64,000 nucleotides of DNA, taken from contig NZ_KZ559478.1 in the NCBI RefSeq assembly GCF_002850745.1, positions 111,895 to 175,894 of the forward strand, in the 5' to 3' direction. Below are positions 15,534 to 24,954 of this stretch, piece by piece. Source of the DNA: Nonomuraea indica. GTDB taxonomy: Bacteria > Actinomycetota > Actinomycetes > Streptosporangiales > Streptosporangiaceae. Numbering within the stretch: the stretch's first letter is position 1; each line of letters starts with the position of its first letter. The notes beneath the pieces were generated by a model, which saw only the letters and a list, made by a program, of their open reading frames with translations, did no database searches and had not been told where the DNA came from. The position numbers and the translations under genes were made by a program.

Positions 15534-16346
15534 CTACTTCGAGCCGGTGAAGGCGATGCCCTCGATGAGCTGCCGCTGCATGACGACGAACAGCACGACG
15601 ATGGGCGCGCTGGCCATCAGCGAGCCGGCCATCAGCACCGGATAGTCGGTCATGTGCTCGCCCTGCAGCGCCGACAGCCCTGCCGACAGCGGCATGCTCT
15701 CGGGGTCGGTGTTGACGATGAGCGGCCACATCAGGTCGTTCCACGACCACAGCACGGTGAGCACGCCGAGCGCCATCAGGCCGGGCCTGGCCAGCGGCAG
15801 CATCACGCTCCAGAAGACGCGCAGCGGGTTGGCGCCGTCCAGCCGGGCGGCCTCCTCGACCTCGGCGGGCAGCGTCATGAAGAACTGCCGCATCATGAAC
15901 GTGCCGAACGCGCTGAACATGCCGGGCGCGATCAGTCCCGGCAGGGTGTTGAGCCAGCCGAGGCTCTGCACGATCTGGTACTGCGGGATGAGGAAGAGCT
16001 GGCCCGGCACCATGAGCACCGACAGCAGCGCGATGAAGATGACGTCCCTGCCGGGGAAGCGCAGCCGGGCGAAGGCGTAGGCCGCCAGCGAGCAGAACAG
16101 GAGCTGGGCCAGCGTCCGCCCGGCGGTCATCACCACGGTGTTGCCGAACTGCTGCAGGAACGGCGTCTCGTCGAGGACGGTCGCGAAGTTGGACCACTCG
16201 AACGAGGGGATCCACACCGGGGGCGTCCTGGTCGCCTCGGTGAAGGTCTTCAGCGAGGTGAGCACCTGCCAGAAGAACGGCATCACCATCGCGGCCGCGC
16301 CTACCGCGAGCACCAGGTGGACGGGCCACAGCCGGCCGTTACGCAT
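15534..16346 (-). CDS. sugar ABC transporter permease, MalG type
   Basis: 270 residues, six membrane segments. It carries the permease EAA loop EEAARLDGANPLRVFWSVMLPLA, which contacts the ATPase subunit. The periplasmic segment SLKTFTEATRTPPVWIPSF and the C-terminal end QRQLIEGIAFTGSK are typical of carbohydrate uptake transporter-1 family permeases. It overlaps the preceding permease gene by eight bases. No ATPase gene is present in the cluster, so a shared MsiK-like ATPase encoded elsewhere is expected, as is common in actinomycetes. Confidence 0.92.
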   Translation of the reverse strand: MRNGRLWPVHLVLAVGAAAMVMPFFWQVLTSLKTFTEATRTPPVWIPSFEWSNFATVLDETPFLQQFGNTVVMTAGRTLAQLLFCSLAAYAFARLRFPGRDVIFIALLSVLMVPGQLFLIPQYQIVQSLGWLNTLPGLIAPGMFSAFGTFMMRQFFMTLPAEVEEAARLDGANPLRVFWSVMLPLARPGLMALGVLTVLWSWNDLMWPLIVNTDPESMPLSAGLSALQGEHMTDYPVLMAGSLMASAPIVVLFVVMQRQLIEGIAFTGSK

Positions 16347-17274
16347 AGTGCACCCACCTCTTCTGGACCCGGAACTGGACGACGGTCAGCAGCAGGGTGA
16401 TGGCCATGAGCACCACGGCCATCGCCGCCGCGTACCCCTTGGCGCCCTCCTCGAAGGCGCGCGTGAAGAACAACGAGACGACGGTCTGGGTGTCCTCCCG
16501 CGCCGGGTTGCCCCGGCGCAGCATCAGGTAGACCAGGTCGAACATCTGCAGGCCGTTGATCACGCTGAGCACGGACACGAAGAACACGCTGGGCGACAGC
16601 AGGGGCAGCGTCACCCGGAAGAACTGCCTCACCCGCCCGGCCCCGTCGATCGAGGCGGCCTCGTACAGGTGACGCGGGATGGCCTGCAGGCCGGCCATGA
16701 AGATGACGGCGTTGTAGCCGATCTGCGTCCACACGCCGACGGCGACGAGGGCGTACAGGGCTGTGGACGGGTTCGCGATCCACGAGGTGCCCTGGACGCC
16801 GACGAGGGAGAGCAGGTAGTCGACCAGGCCGTAGTCGCCGTTGTAGAGCCAGGTCCAGATCATCGCGACGGCGGCCGGCATGGTGACGACGGGCAGGAAG
16901 TACAGGGTCCGGTACAGCGAGACCAGCTTCAGCCCGCGGGTGCCGAGCAGCGCGGCCACCGCGATGGACAGCGGGATGCCGAGCAGGCTCAGCGCGCCGT
17001 AGACGAAGGTGTTGCGCAGGGCCCTGGCGTTGGCCGGGTCGGTGAAGACCTCCGCGTAGTTGCGCAGGCCGATCCAGGTGGCGTCGCCGAACAGCGTCCA
17101 CTCGGTGAAGCTGTAGTAGACCGACTGGACGACCGGCCACAGGTAGAACACACCGAGGCCGAGCACGAGCGGCGCGATCATCGCGTAGCCCCACACCCAG
17201 TCACGGTCGCGCAGCCGGCGGCGGGTGGCGGGGCGGGCGGCCGCCCTGGCGGCCGCCCTTCCGACGGTGCTCAC
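16339..17274 (-). CDS. sugar ABC transporter permease, MalF type
   Basis: 311 residues with six membrane segments after a basic N-terminus (Ala/Arg-rich, residues 1-25). Typical segments are YAMIAPLVLGLGVFYLWPVV, WIGLRNYAEVF and the EAA loop EAASIDGAGRVRQFFRVTLP. Although the frame is open far upstream, the gene starts at GTG 17274, which overlaps the binding-protein stop (GTGA) and has AGGAGAA just before it. With the MalG-type partner it forms the membrane channel of a sugar importer. Confidence 0.92.
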   Translation of the reverse strand: MSTVGRAAARAAARPATRRRLRDRDWVWGYAMIAPLVLGLGVFYLWPVVQSVYYSFTEWTLFGDATWIGLRNYAEVFTDPANARALRNTFVYGALSLLGIPLSIAVAALLGTRGLKLVSLYRTLYFLPVVTMPAAVAMIWTWLYNGDYGLVDYLLSLVGVQGTSWIANPSTALYALVAVGVWTQIGYNAVIFMAGLQAIPRHLYEAASIDGAGRVRQFFRVTLPLLSPSVFFVSVLSVINGLQMFDLVYLMLRRGNPAREDTQTVVSLFFTRAFEEGAKGYAAAMAVVLMAITLLLTVVQFRVQKRWVHYA

Positions 17275-18530
17275 TTCTCCTGCGACAGGGCGGCGTTCAT
17301 GGTCGCCGCGAACGCGCGGGCGACGGCCTCCACGTCCTGCCCCTCCGAGAACGCCTTGGTGATGGCGTCGGTCTCGGGCCGCGCCCAGGCGGCGGTGTTC
17401 TTCGAGACGGGGTACGGCCGGGCGTCGGGAAGCTGGTCGATGAACGCCTGGAGGTTCAGCTTGGGCATCGACTTGACCCAGGAGTCCTGCAGTCCCTCGT
17501 AGGCCGGGATGACGGCGCCCGACTCGGCCTGAATGCGGTTGGCCTGCTCGGAGCCGAGGAACCTGAGGAACTCCCACGCCTGCTCGGGGTGCTTGGTCTT
17601 GGCGTAGATGACGTTGGCCAGGCCGTGGATGACGGTCGCCTTGCCCTTGGGGCCGGCGGGCAGCGGGGCGACGTCGGCGTTCAGGCCCTCGGTCTTGTTG
17701 TACTGCGCGGCGTCGTACGAGCCGTCGTACCACATGGCGAGTTTGCCGCTCTTGAACATCTCGATGGGGTCGTTGTCGGTCATCTGCTGGACGGTGGGCG
17801 ACAGCTTCCGGTCGAGGAGGTCCTTCCAGAACTTCAGGCCCTCGATGGTGGCCGGGTCGTCGTAGCCGGACTTCTTCCTGTCGTCGGAGATGACGTATCC
17901 ACCGGCCTGGAAGATCGTGTTGTAGTAGAGCTCCTGGGGCCAGGCCATCGCGCCGATGCCGTGGACGCCCTTGGCCGGGTCGGTCAGCTTCTTGGCCGCG
18001 TCGCGCACGTCGTCCCAGGTCCACGAGGCGTCGGGGTACTTCACCCCGGCGGCGTCGAAGAGGTCCTTGTTGTACCAGAGGCCGATGGTGTCGAAGTCCT
18101 TGGGGATGCCGTACTGCTTGCCGTCGAGGGTGTAGAGGTCGACCAGCGACTTGGGGTACTTGCCGAGGTCCAGCTTGTCCTTCGCGATCCGGTCGGAGAG
18201 GGGCAGCAGCGCGCCCTGGGAGGCGTACAGGCCGATGCGCGGGCCGTTCATCCAGAAGACGTCGGGGGCCGTGCCGCCGGCGGCGGCGGTCTGCAGCTTG
18301 GTCCAGTACTCCTTGTTCGGGGTGAACTGGAGCTTGACCTCGATCTCCGGGTGCGTCTTGGTGAACTCCTCGACGATCTTGCGCATGGCCGCGCCCTGGT
18401 TCTCCTCGTCCCAGTACGCGTACGTCAGGGTCACCTTGCCGCCGGAGCCGGCCCCGTCAGACGAGGAGCATCCCGCGAGTCCCGCCACGAGCGCACCGGC
18501 GCACACCAGCGCCCACACCTTGCCTGTCAT
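17271..18530 (-). CDS. sugar ABC transporter substrate-binding lipoprotein (family 1)
   Basis: 419 residues. The signal MTGKVWALVCAGALVAGLAG is followed by the lipobox Cys and a Ser/Gly linker. The mature domain shows family features: VTLTYAYWDEENQGAAMRKI, FTPNKEYWTKLQTAAAGGTA, PDVFWMNG, GIPKDFDTIGLWYNKDLFDA and HPEQAWEFLRFLGSE. It captures an unidentified sugar and delivers it to the two downstream permeases. ATG 18530 is chosen over an upstream start because it begins the signal peptide. The upstream 147 bases are relatively AT-rich and hold the cluster promoter, which the ROK protein probably controls. Confidence 0.92.
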   Translation of the reverse strand: MTGKVWALVCAGALVAGLAGCSSSDGAGSGGKVTLTYAYWDEENQGAAMRKIVEEFTKTHPEIEVKLQFTPNKEYWTKLQTAAAGGTAPDVFWMNGPRIGLYASQGALLPLSDRIAKDKLDLGKYPKSLVDLYTLDGKQYGIPKDFDTIGLWYNKDLFDAAGVKYPDASWTWDDVRDAAKKLTDPAKGVHGIGAMAWPQELYYNTIFQAGGYVISDDRKKSGYDDPATIEGLKFWKDLLDRKLSPTVQQMTDNDPIEMFKSGKLAMWYDGSYDAAQYNKTEGLNADVAPLPAGPKGKATVIHGLANVIYAKTKHPEQAWEFLRFLGSEQANRIQAESGAVIPAYEGLQDSWVKSMPKLNLQAFIDQLPDARPYPVSKNTAAWARPETDAITKAFSEGQDVEAVARAFAATMNAALSQEK

Positions 18531-18677
18531 GTCGTCCCCATCTGTCGGGTTTCTGCGAGTGACTGGAAGGTAGCGCCCATTTATGAAAACAACTAGAGAT
18601 AATCGAGCACGATCACGCAGAAGATGCACGCATGCGACATGACTGTGATGCGCCCGTGACGGAATTAGCGAAGTGAT

Positions 18678-19811
18678 CTACGAAAAGAGCGTGCTGTCGG
18701 CCCGGTCGAGGGCCCATCGCACGGCGCCGAGCGCGACACAGTCGCTGCCGAGGGCGGACGGGACCACCTTCGGCGGATAGAGGCACACCTCGTCGAAGTA
18801 CGCCTGGATCGGGGCGACCAGCAGGTCACCCGCCCGCGCCATGCTGCCCCCGAGCACCACCAGCTCGGGATCGAGCGGGTTGACCAGCGTGAGCAGGCCC
18901 TCGCCCAGGTGGCGGGCGAACGCCGTGACGGCCGCCAGCGCCCGCTCGTCGCCCCGGCGCGCCCGCTCGATGGCGAACCTGGCCGCCTGCTGGTGCGAGC
19001 GCAGCTCGCCCGGCTCGGCGGCCATCGCGTAGTCGGTGACGTGCTTGAAGGCCCACCAGTGGTCGCGGGCCTGCTGCCCGATCTCGCCGGCGGCCGCGTG
19101 GGCGCCCCGGTGCGGCCGGCCGCCGACGAGCAGGGCCAGGCCGAGCCGGTGCCCGGTGAAGAGGTAGACGACGTCGTCGTGGCCCTTCGCCTCGCCGCGC
19201 CAGTGCTCGGCGAGCAGCGCCAGGCGCATGTCGTTCTCCACCAGCACGGGGGGCGCGAGCCGCCGGGCCAGCTCTCCCTGCAGGTCGAGCCCGCTCCAGC
19301 CGGGCAGGATGACGCTCTTGACCACCCGCCCGGCGGCGTCCACCACGCCGGTCGTGCCCACCCCCACGGCGGCCAGGCCCGCCACGTCCACGCCCGCCCG
19401 CGCGGCGACAGTCTCGACCAGGCCGGCGACGGCGTCGAGCCGGTCGCCGACGGGCAGCTCCACGTGGGCCGGCACCCGGTGGGCCGCGACGACCGTGCCG
19501 TTGAGGTCGGCCACCATGGCCCGCAGGTTGGACCCCCCGATGCCCACGCCCACGACGTGCCCCGCCGACGCCCGGAACCTGAACCGTCTGGCGGGCCTGC
19601 CGCGCTGCCGGTCGCCGGGCTCCTCACCGCACTCCTCGGCCCAGCCCTCCGCCAGCAGGTCGTCGACGATCACCTCGGCCGTCGGCCTGGAGACGCGGGC
19701 GGCCCTGGCCAGCTCGCTCAGCGTGGCCGTCTCGGCCTCCCGCAGGATGCGCAGGACGGCGGCGGAGTTGAGCCTGCGCAGGAGGGAGGCGTCGCCGCTC
19801 TGCTGTCGCAC
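18678..19811 (-). CDS. ROK-family transcriptional repressor
   Basis: 377 residues. An N-terminal winged helix (RLNSAAVLRILREAETATLS...AARVSRPTAEVIVDDL) is followed by a sugar-kinase-like domain with VVGVGIGGSNLRAMVADLNG, VGTTGVVDAAG and the Glu-Asn-Asp segment VLVENDMRLALLAEHW. The canonical ROK zinc-binding Cys cluster is not evident (GEIGQQARDHWW occupies that part), as in many regulatory ROK proteins. GTG 19811 has TGGAGGT upstream. It lies 147 bases upstream of the sugar-binding protein gene on the same strand and most likely represses that cluster until a sugar binds. Confidence 0.9.
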   Translation of the reverse strand: MRQQSGDASLLRRLNSAAVLRILREAETATLSELARAARVSRPTAEVIVDDLLAEGWAEECGEEPGDRQRGRPARRFRFRASAGHVVGVGIGGSNLRAMVADLNGTVVAAHRVPAHVELPVGDRLDAVAGLVETVAARAGVDVAGLAAVGVGTTGVVDAAGRVVKSVILPGWSGLDLQGELARRLAPPVLVENDMRLALLAEHWRGEAKGHDDVVYLFTGHRLGLALLVGGRPHRGAHAAAGEIGQQARDHWWAFKHVTDYAMAAEPGELRSHQQAARFAIERARRGDERALAAVTAFARHLGEGLLTLVNPLDPELVVLGGSMARAGDLLVAPIQAYFDEVCLYPPKVVPSALGSDCVALGAVRWALDRADSTLFS

Positions 19812-19850
19812 CGAAACCTCCAGGGAGACCGTCAGGTCCTGTCATCCTAC

Positions 19851-19872
19851 TTAACGAAACTGTGTTGCTTAA
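19851..19872. promoter_or_regulatory. imperfect inverted repeat upstream of the ROK gene
   Basis: TTAAcgAA - six bases - TTgcTTAA forms a 22-base dyad in a locally AT-rich patch between the divergent ROK and tdh genes. Its position 40 bases before the ROK start fits an autoregulatory operator; ROK sites are commonly AT-rich dyads of this type. Confidence 0.4.
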
Positions 19873-20000
19873 TCTCGGGGACGACGCCACGCCGGATGCG
19901 GCGTGAAGCCGAGCTGTGGGGGCACTTAAGAATCCCTCGATGGACATGCCGCAACGGGACCGGGCACAGTGCGTAAGGTTCGACGAGGGGGAGTGAGGCC

Positions 20001-21244
20001 ATGAAAGCGCTGGTCAAGGAGAGGCCCGAGGCCGGCCTCCGGCTGGTCGACGTCCCGGAGCCCACGCCGGGGCCGGGCGAGGTGCTGATCAGGGTCCTGC
20101 GGACCGGGATCTGCGGCACCGACCTCCATATCCGGAAATTTGATGACTGGGCGCGGCACACCCTGAAGCTTCCCCTCATCGTCGGCCACGAGTTCAGCGG
20201 CGAGGTCGTCGAGGTCACCCCCGGCGTGGACAACATCGCCGTCGGCGACCTGGTGAGCGGCGAGGGCCACATCGTCTGCGGCACCTGCCGCAACTGCATG
20301 GCCGGCCGCCGCCACCTGTGCCGCAACACCGTCGGCCTCGGCGTGCACCGCGACGGGGCGTTCGCCGAGTACGTCACGCTGCCCGCCTCGAACGTCTGGG
20401 TGCACCGCACCCCCGTCGACCCCGACGTGGCCGCCATCTTCGACCCGTTCGGCAACGCGGTGCACACCGCGCTGTCGTTCCCCCTCGTCGGCGAGGACGT
20501 CCTGATCACCGGAGCCGGCCCGATCGGCCTGATGGCGGCGGCGGTGGCCACCCACGTCGGTGCTCGCAACGTCGTGATCACCGACGTCAGCGACGAACGG
20601 CTCGACCTCGCCGCCAAGCTGGGCGTCACGCTGGCGCTCAACGTGCGGCGCGGCACGGTCGCCGAGGGCATGCGGCGGCTCGGCATGCGCGAGGGCTTCG
20701 ACGTCGGCCTGGAGATGTCGGGCAGCCCGCAGGCCATGCGCGACATGATCGCCAACATGACCCACGGCGGGAAGATCGCCATGCTCGGCCTGCCCGCCGA
20801 GGAGTTCGCGATCGACTGGGCCACGGTCGTCACCTCGATGATCACCATCAAGGGCATCTACGGCCGCGAGATGTTCGAGACCTGGTACAACATGTCGGTC
20901 CTGCTGGAGAAGGGGCTCGACCTGTCTCCGGTGATCACTGACCGGTTCACCTACCAGGACTTCGACGCCGCGTTCGACACCGCGGCGAGCGGCCGCACGG
21001 GCAAGGTCATCCTCGACTGGAGCGGAGGAGCTCGGCCGGAGAGAGCGAGGACCGAGCCAACGAAGGCCGGAGCGGCCGCGACCATGAGCACGCGCGGAGG
21101 AGCTCGGCCGGAGAGAGCGAGAACCGAGCCAACGAAGGCCGAAGCGGCCGCGACCATGAGCACGCGCGGAGGAGCTCGGCCGGAGAGCGCCAGGAACGAG
21201 CCGACTCAGGCCGGAGCGGCCGCTGACACGAACAGGAGCGCTTG

Positions 21245-21245
<1 letters not shown>
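20001..21245 (+). CDS. tdh: L-threonine 3-dehydrogenase with repeat-derived C-terminal tail
   Basis: 414 residues, against a usual 341-345. It oxidises L-threonine to 2-amino-3-ketobutyrate with NAD+. Zinc ligands are in place: catalytic Cys38 (GICGTDLH), His63-Glu64 (GHEFSGEV), and a structural-zinc cluster in HIVCGTCRNCMAGRRHLC. The Rossmann segment is DVLITGAGPIGLMAAAVA. The normal enzyme ends at about GRTGKVILDW; the remaining 70 residues are three copies of a 24-residue unit (GGARPERARTEPTKAGAAAT...) encoded by a 72-bp tandem repeat. GGGGGAG upstream supports ATG 20001. The stop overlaps the kbl start (TGATG), giving a coupled threonine-catabolic operon. Confidence 0.92.
21024..21239 (+). 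repeat. 72-bp tandem repeat, three copies, within the 3' end of tdh
   Basis: The units begin with GGAGGAGCTCGGCCGG at 21024, 21096 and 21168, exactly 72 bases apart. The first two are nearly identical; the third has diverged and runs into the kbl ribosome binding site. The length is a multiple of three, so the frame is kept. Confidence 0.9.
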
Positions 21246-22414
<1,169 letters not shown>

Positions 22415-22441
22415 CCCGCCGGCCGCGGATATCCTCGCTGC

Positions 22442-23359
22442 GTGATAGACACGCGGCGCCTGCGCACGCTGCGGGCGGTGGCCGACCACGGCACGGTCAC
22501 CGCCGCGGCCGCCGCCCTGCACCTGACGCCGTCCGCCGTGTCGCAGCAGCTCGTCGCGCTCGAACACGAGGTGGGCCACAAGCTGTTCGCCCGTGACGGG
22601 CGCGGCGTCCGCCTCACGGCCGTCGGGAAGATCATGCTCGGGCACGCGAACGAGGTGCTCGCCCAGCTCGAACGCGCCGAGGCCGAGGTGGCCGCGTACG
22701 CGACGGGCTCGGCCGGCGAGGTGACCGTGGCCTGCTTCGCGACGGCGATCAGCGCCGTGCTGTCACCCGCTCTGGCCGTGCTCCGCGAGAAGGCGCCCGG
22801 CCTGCAGGTCCGCGTCCGCGACGCGGAGGGCGACCAGGGGCTGGTCATGCTGCTGGACGGGGAGGCGGACCTGACGGTCGCGGTCGAGTACCGCGGCGCC
22901 CCCGACGTCACCGACCGGCGCCTGTCACTCATGCCCCTGTACGCCGAGCCGTTCGACCTGGTCCTCCCTCACGACCACCAGCTCGCCACCGCGGGCGACG
23001 GCCGGCCGGTCACGCTCGCGGATCTGGGCGGTCAGCCGTGGATCGGCCCCTACCCCGGCAACCCGGTGCACGACGTGATCGCTTTCGCCTGCGAGCAGGC
23101 GGGCTTCACCCCGCGCTTCGCGCACTGCTCGGACGACTTCCGCGCGGTGGCCGCGCTGGTGGCGGCCGGGGCAGGGGTGGCGCTGGTGCCGCGGCTGGCG
23201 TTGCGCGACATGGCGCTGTCAGGCGTCGTCGTCCGGCCCGCGCCCGGCCCGGAGCGGCGCGTCTTCGCCGCCGTCCGCCGCGGCGCCGACTCCCACCCCC
23301 TCCTGGCCCCGCTGCTCGACACCCTGCACACCGTCGCGGCCGACCTCGGCGACGGGTGA
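22442..23359 (+). CDS. LysR-family transcriptional regulator
   Basis: 305 residues. The N-terminal helix-turn-helix is LRTLRAVADHGTVTAAAAALHLTPSAVSQQ, followed by a linker helix and a periplasmic-binding-like effector domain (GEVTVACFATAISAVLSP...FDLVLPHDHQLA...VAAGAGVALVPRLAL). It lies 27 bases after kbl in the same direction, possibly in one unit. LysR proteins usually control a divergent neighbour, but the closest convergent or divergent genes give no clear target. The GTG at 22442 lacks a Shine-Dalgarno, while TATCCT (22430-22435) ends six bases before it, suggesting a leaderless start. Confidence 0.88.
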   Translation: MIDTRRLRTLRAVADHGTVTAAAAALHLTPSAVSQQLVALEHEVGHKLFARDGRGVRLTAVGKIMLGHANEVLAQLERAEAEVAAYATGSAGEVTVACFATAISAVLSPALAVLREKAPGLQVRVRDAEGDQGLVMLLDGEADLTVAVEYRGAPDVTDRRLSLMPLYAEPFDLVLPHDHQLATAGDGRPVTLADLGGQPWIGPYPGNPVHDVIAFACEQAGFTPRFAHCSDDFRAVAALVAAGAGVALVPRLALRDMALSGVVVRPAPGPERRVFAAVRRGADSHPLLAPLLDTLHTVAADLGDG

Positions 23360-23381
23360 CGGTGCCCGCCCGGCCGCCGGA

Positions 23382-23810
23382 TCACCTCGTCGCGTTCGGC
23401 GCTTCCGGACAGGTGGCGCGGCTGTCGTAGGTGTCGCGCGCGGCGGTGACCTGTTCGATATGTGTCTCGGCCCAGTCCTTGATGGCCCGCATCACGGGCA
23501 GCAGGCTGACACCCAGCGGGGTGAGGGCGTAATCGACCCGAACCGGGACCGAGGGCGTGACCGAGCGAGAGACCAGGCCGTCGCGTTCCAGGGTGCGAAG
23601 GGTCTGGGTGAGCATCTTCTGACTGACACCGGCGATGGTACGAGACAGGCTGCTGTAGCGCTGTGGGCCGTCGGCGAGCGCGGTGAGCAGGAGACTCACC
23701 CATTTGTCGCTGATCCGGTCGAGAAGTTGACGGGCCGGGCAGGTCGCCAGGTAGGCGTCGTAGGCGATGCGCGCCTGCTCGCGCTGCTGGGCGGTGGTGC
23801 GGGTCGTCAT
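23382..23810 (-). CDS. HxlR-family transcriptional regulator
   Basis: 142 residues, a single winged-helix domain: CPARQLLDRISDKWVSLLLT, RYSSLSRTIAGVSQKMLTQT, LRTLERDGLVSR and VDYALTPLGVSLLPV. The N-terminal Cys (ATCPARQLL) is the family's redox- or electrophile-sensing position. The gene is divergent from a quinone-oxidoreductase gene with 112 bases between them, the classic arrangement in which an HxlR protein represses a detoxifying reductase until it meets reactive electrophiles. Its 3' end faces the LysR gene 22 bases away. Confidence 0.92.
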   Translation of the reverse strand: MTTRTTAQQREQARIAYDAYLATCPARQLLDRISDKWVSLLLTALADGPQRYSSLSRTIAGVSQKMLTQTLRTLERDGLVSRSVTPSVPVRVDYALTPLGVSLLPVMRAIKDWAETHIEQVTAARDTYDSRATCPEAPNATR

Positions 23811-23840
23811 CGCGCTCCTGTTCGTGCGATAGGCACCTTG

Positions 23841-23852
23841 AAGTGCGTACTT
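23841..23852. promoter_or_regulatory. candidate HxlR operator
   Basis: AAGTGCGTACTT is an inverted repeat (AAGT-N4-ACTT) within CCTTGAAGTGCGTACTTCCCG in the HxlR/quinone-reductase intergenic region. The form agrees with HxlR sites I recall from actinobacteria. The centre lies about 35 bases before the HxlR start and 75 before the reductase start. Confidence 0.5.
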
Positions 23853-23922
23853 CCCGTGAGAGAGTAGCTCTCCGTACGGTCGTCCTCAAGTCCTGAATCC
23901 TTCGGAACGACGAGGAGATCCC

Positions 23923-24858
23923 ATGCGCGCAGTTGTGGTACGTGCTTTCGGCGGACCTGAGGTTCTGCAGATCACGGACGTGCCGATGCCGGTCGCGGCA
24001 GAGGGGCAGGTCCGGATCCGGGTGGAGGCCGCGACGGTCAACCCGGTCGATCTGGCGACGCGGTCCGGCGCGCTCACCGAGGCGGGGTTGCTGCCGGCGC
24101 GGGACGTGATCGGCATCGGGTGGGATGTGGCCGGAACCGTCGAGCAGACGGGCCCCGGGGTCACCGGCGTCATGCGCGGGGACCGGGTGATCGGCCTGTC
24201 CGACCGGCTGGACGTGCCGATCGGCACCCAGGCCGAACACGTCGTGCTCGACGCGGACGCGGTCACGGCCGCGCCCGCGGGCGTCTCACCCGCGCAAGCC
24301 GCCACCCTGCCCCTGAACGGTCTCACCGCCGCGCAGGCGCTGGAGGGACTCGGCCTGCACCCCGGGCAGACGCTGCTGGTGACCGGGGCGGCCGGTGCCG
24401 TCGGCGGCTTCGCGATCCAGCTGGCCGTCGCGCGCGGGCTCCGGGTGGTCGCGGTCGCCGGAGCCGGCGACGAGCCGCTCGTCCGCGGGCTGGGCGCCGA
24501 CCTGTTCGTGCCACGCACGGCGCGGCTGGGTGAGGCGGTCCGTTCCCTCGTTCCGGGCGGCGTGCACGCGGCGCTCGACGCCGCCGTGGTGGGGGCGGCC
24601 GCCCTGGACGCGGTCCGGTCAGGGGGAGCCTTCGCCGCCCTGGTGGCGGGAGGAGCGCCGGTCCCACTGCGCGGCATCCGGGTCTTCAACCACTGGATCC
24701 GCGCTGACGGCGCCCTCCTGTCCAGGCTGGCCGCCCTGGTGGAAACAGGTTCCCTCACCCTGCGCGTAGCCGGGACCATGCCCCTCGACCACGTCGCCGC
24801 AGCCCACAGGCGCCTCGCCGAAGGGGGTCTCCGCGGCCGCCTCGTCCTCACTCCCTGA
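23923..24858 (+). CDS. NADPH:quinone reductase-like (MDR superfamily) oxidoreductase
   Basis: 311 residues, a zinc-free medium-chain reductase. It starts MRAVVVRAFGGPEVLQI. Other features are VRIRVEAATVNPVDLATRSG, IGIGWDVAGTVEQTGPGV, the nucleotide site LLVTGAAGAVGGFAIQLA, and the terminal DHVAAAHRRLAEGGLRGRLVL. The zinc ligands of alcohol dehydrogenases are absent. It probably reduces quinones or other electrophiles with NADPH and is controlled by the divergent HxlR regulator. Confidence 0.9.
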   Translation: MRAVVVRAFGGPEVLQITDVPMPVAAEGQVRIRVEAATVNPVDLATRSGALTEAGLLPARDVIGIGWDVAGTVEQTGPGVTGVMRGDRVIGLSDRLDVPIGTQAEHVVLDADAVTAAPAGVSPAQAATLPLNGLTAAQALEGLGLHPGQTLLVTGAAGAVGGFAIQLAVARGLRVVAVAGAGDEPLVRGLGADLFVPRTARLGEAVRSLVPGGVHAALDAAVVGAAALDAVRSGGAFAALVAGGAPVPLRGIRVFNHWIRADGALLSRLAALVETGSLTLRVAGTMPLDHVAAAHRRLAEGGLRGRLVLTP

Positions 24859-24954
24859 GGTCATCACCCGGGCACGGACGCCGCGTCGGATAATCGCAGA
24901 GGCGTCGCGGGGGAGGCGCTGCCAGGGTGACCGGCGGACGGAAGGTGGCAGGAC

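Noticed and set aside
16339..18024. A single 561-residue fusion of binding protein and permease
   Set aside because: The open frame upstream of 17274 overlaps the binding-protein gene in another phase. The GTGA overlap and ribosome binding site define the permease start at 17274.
21024..21239. 72-bp repeats as a CRISPR array or attachment site
   Set aside because: Copies are directly joined without unique spacers and stay in frame within tdh.
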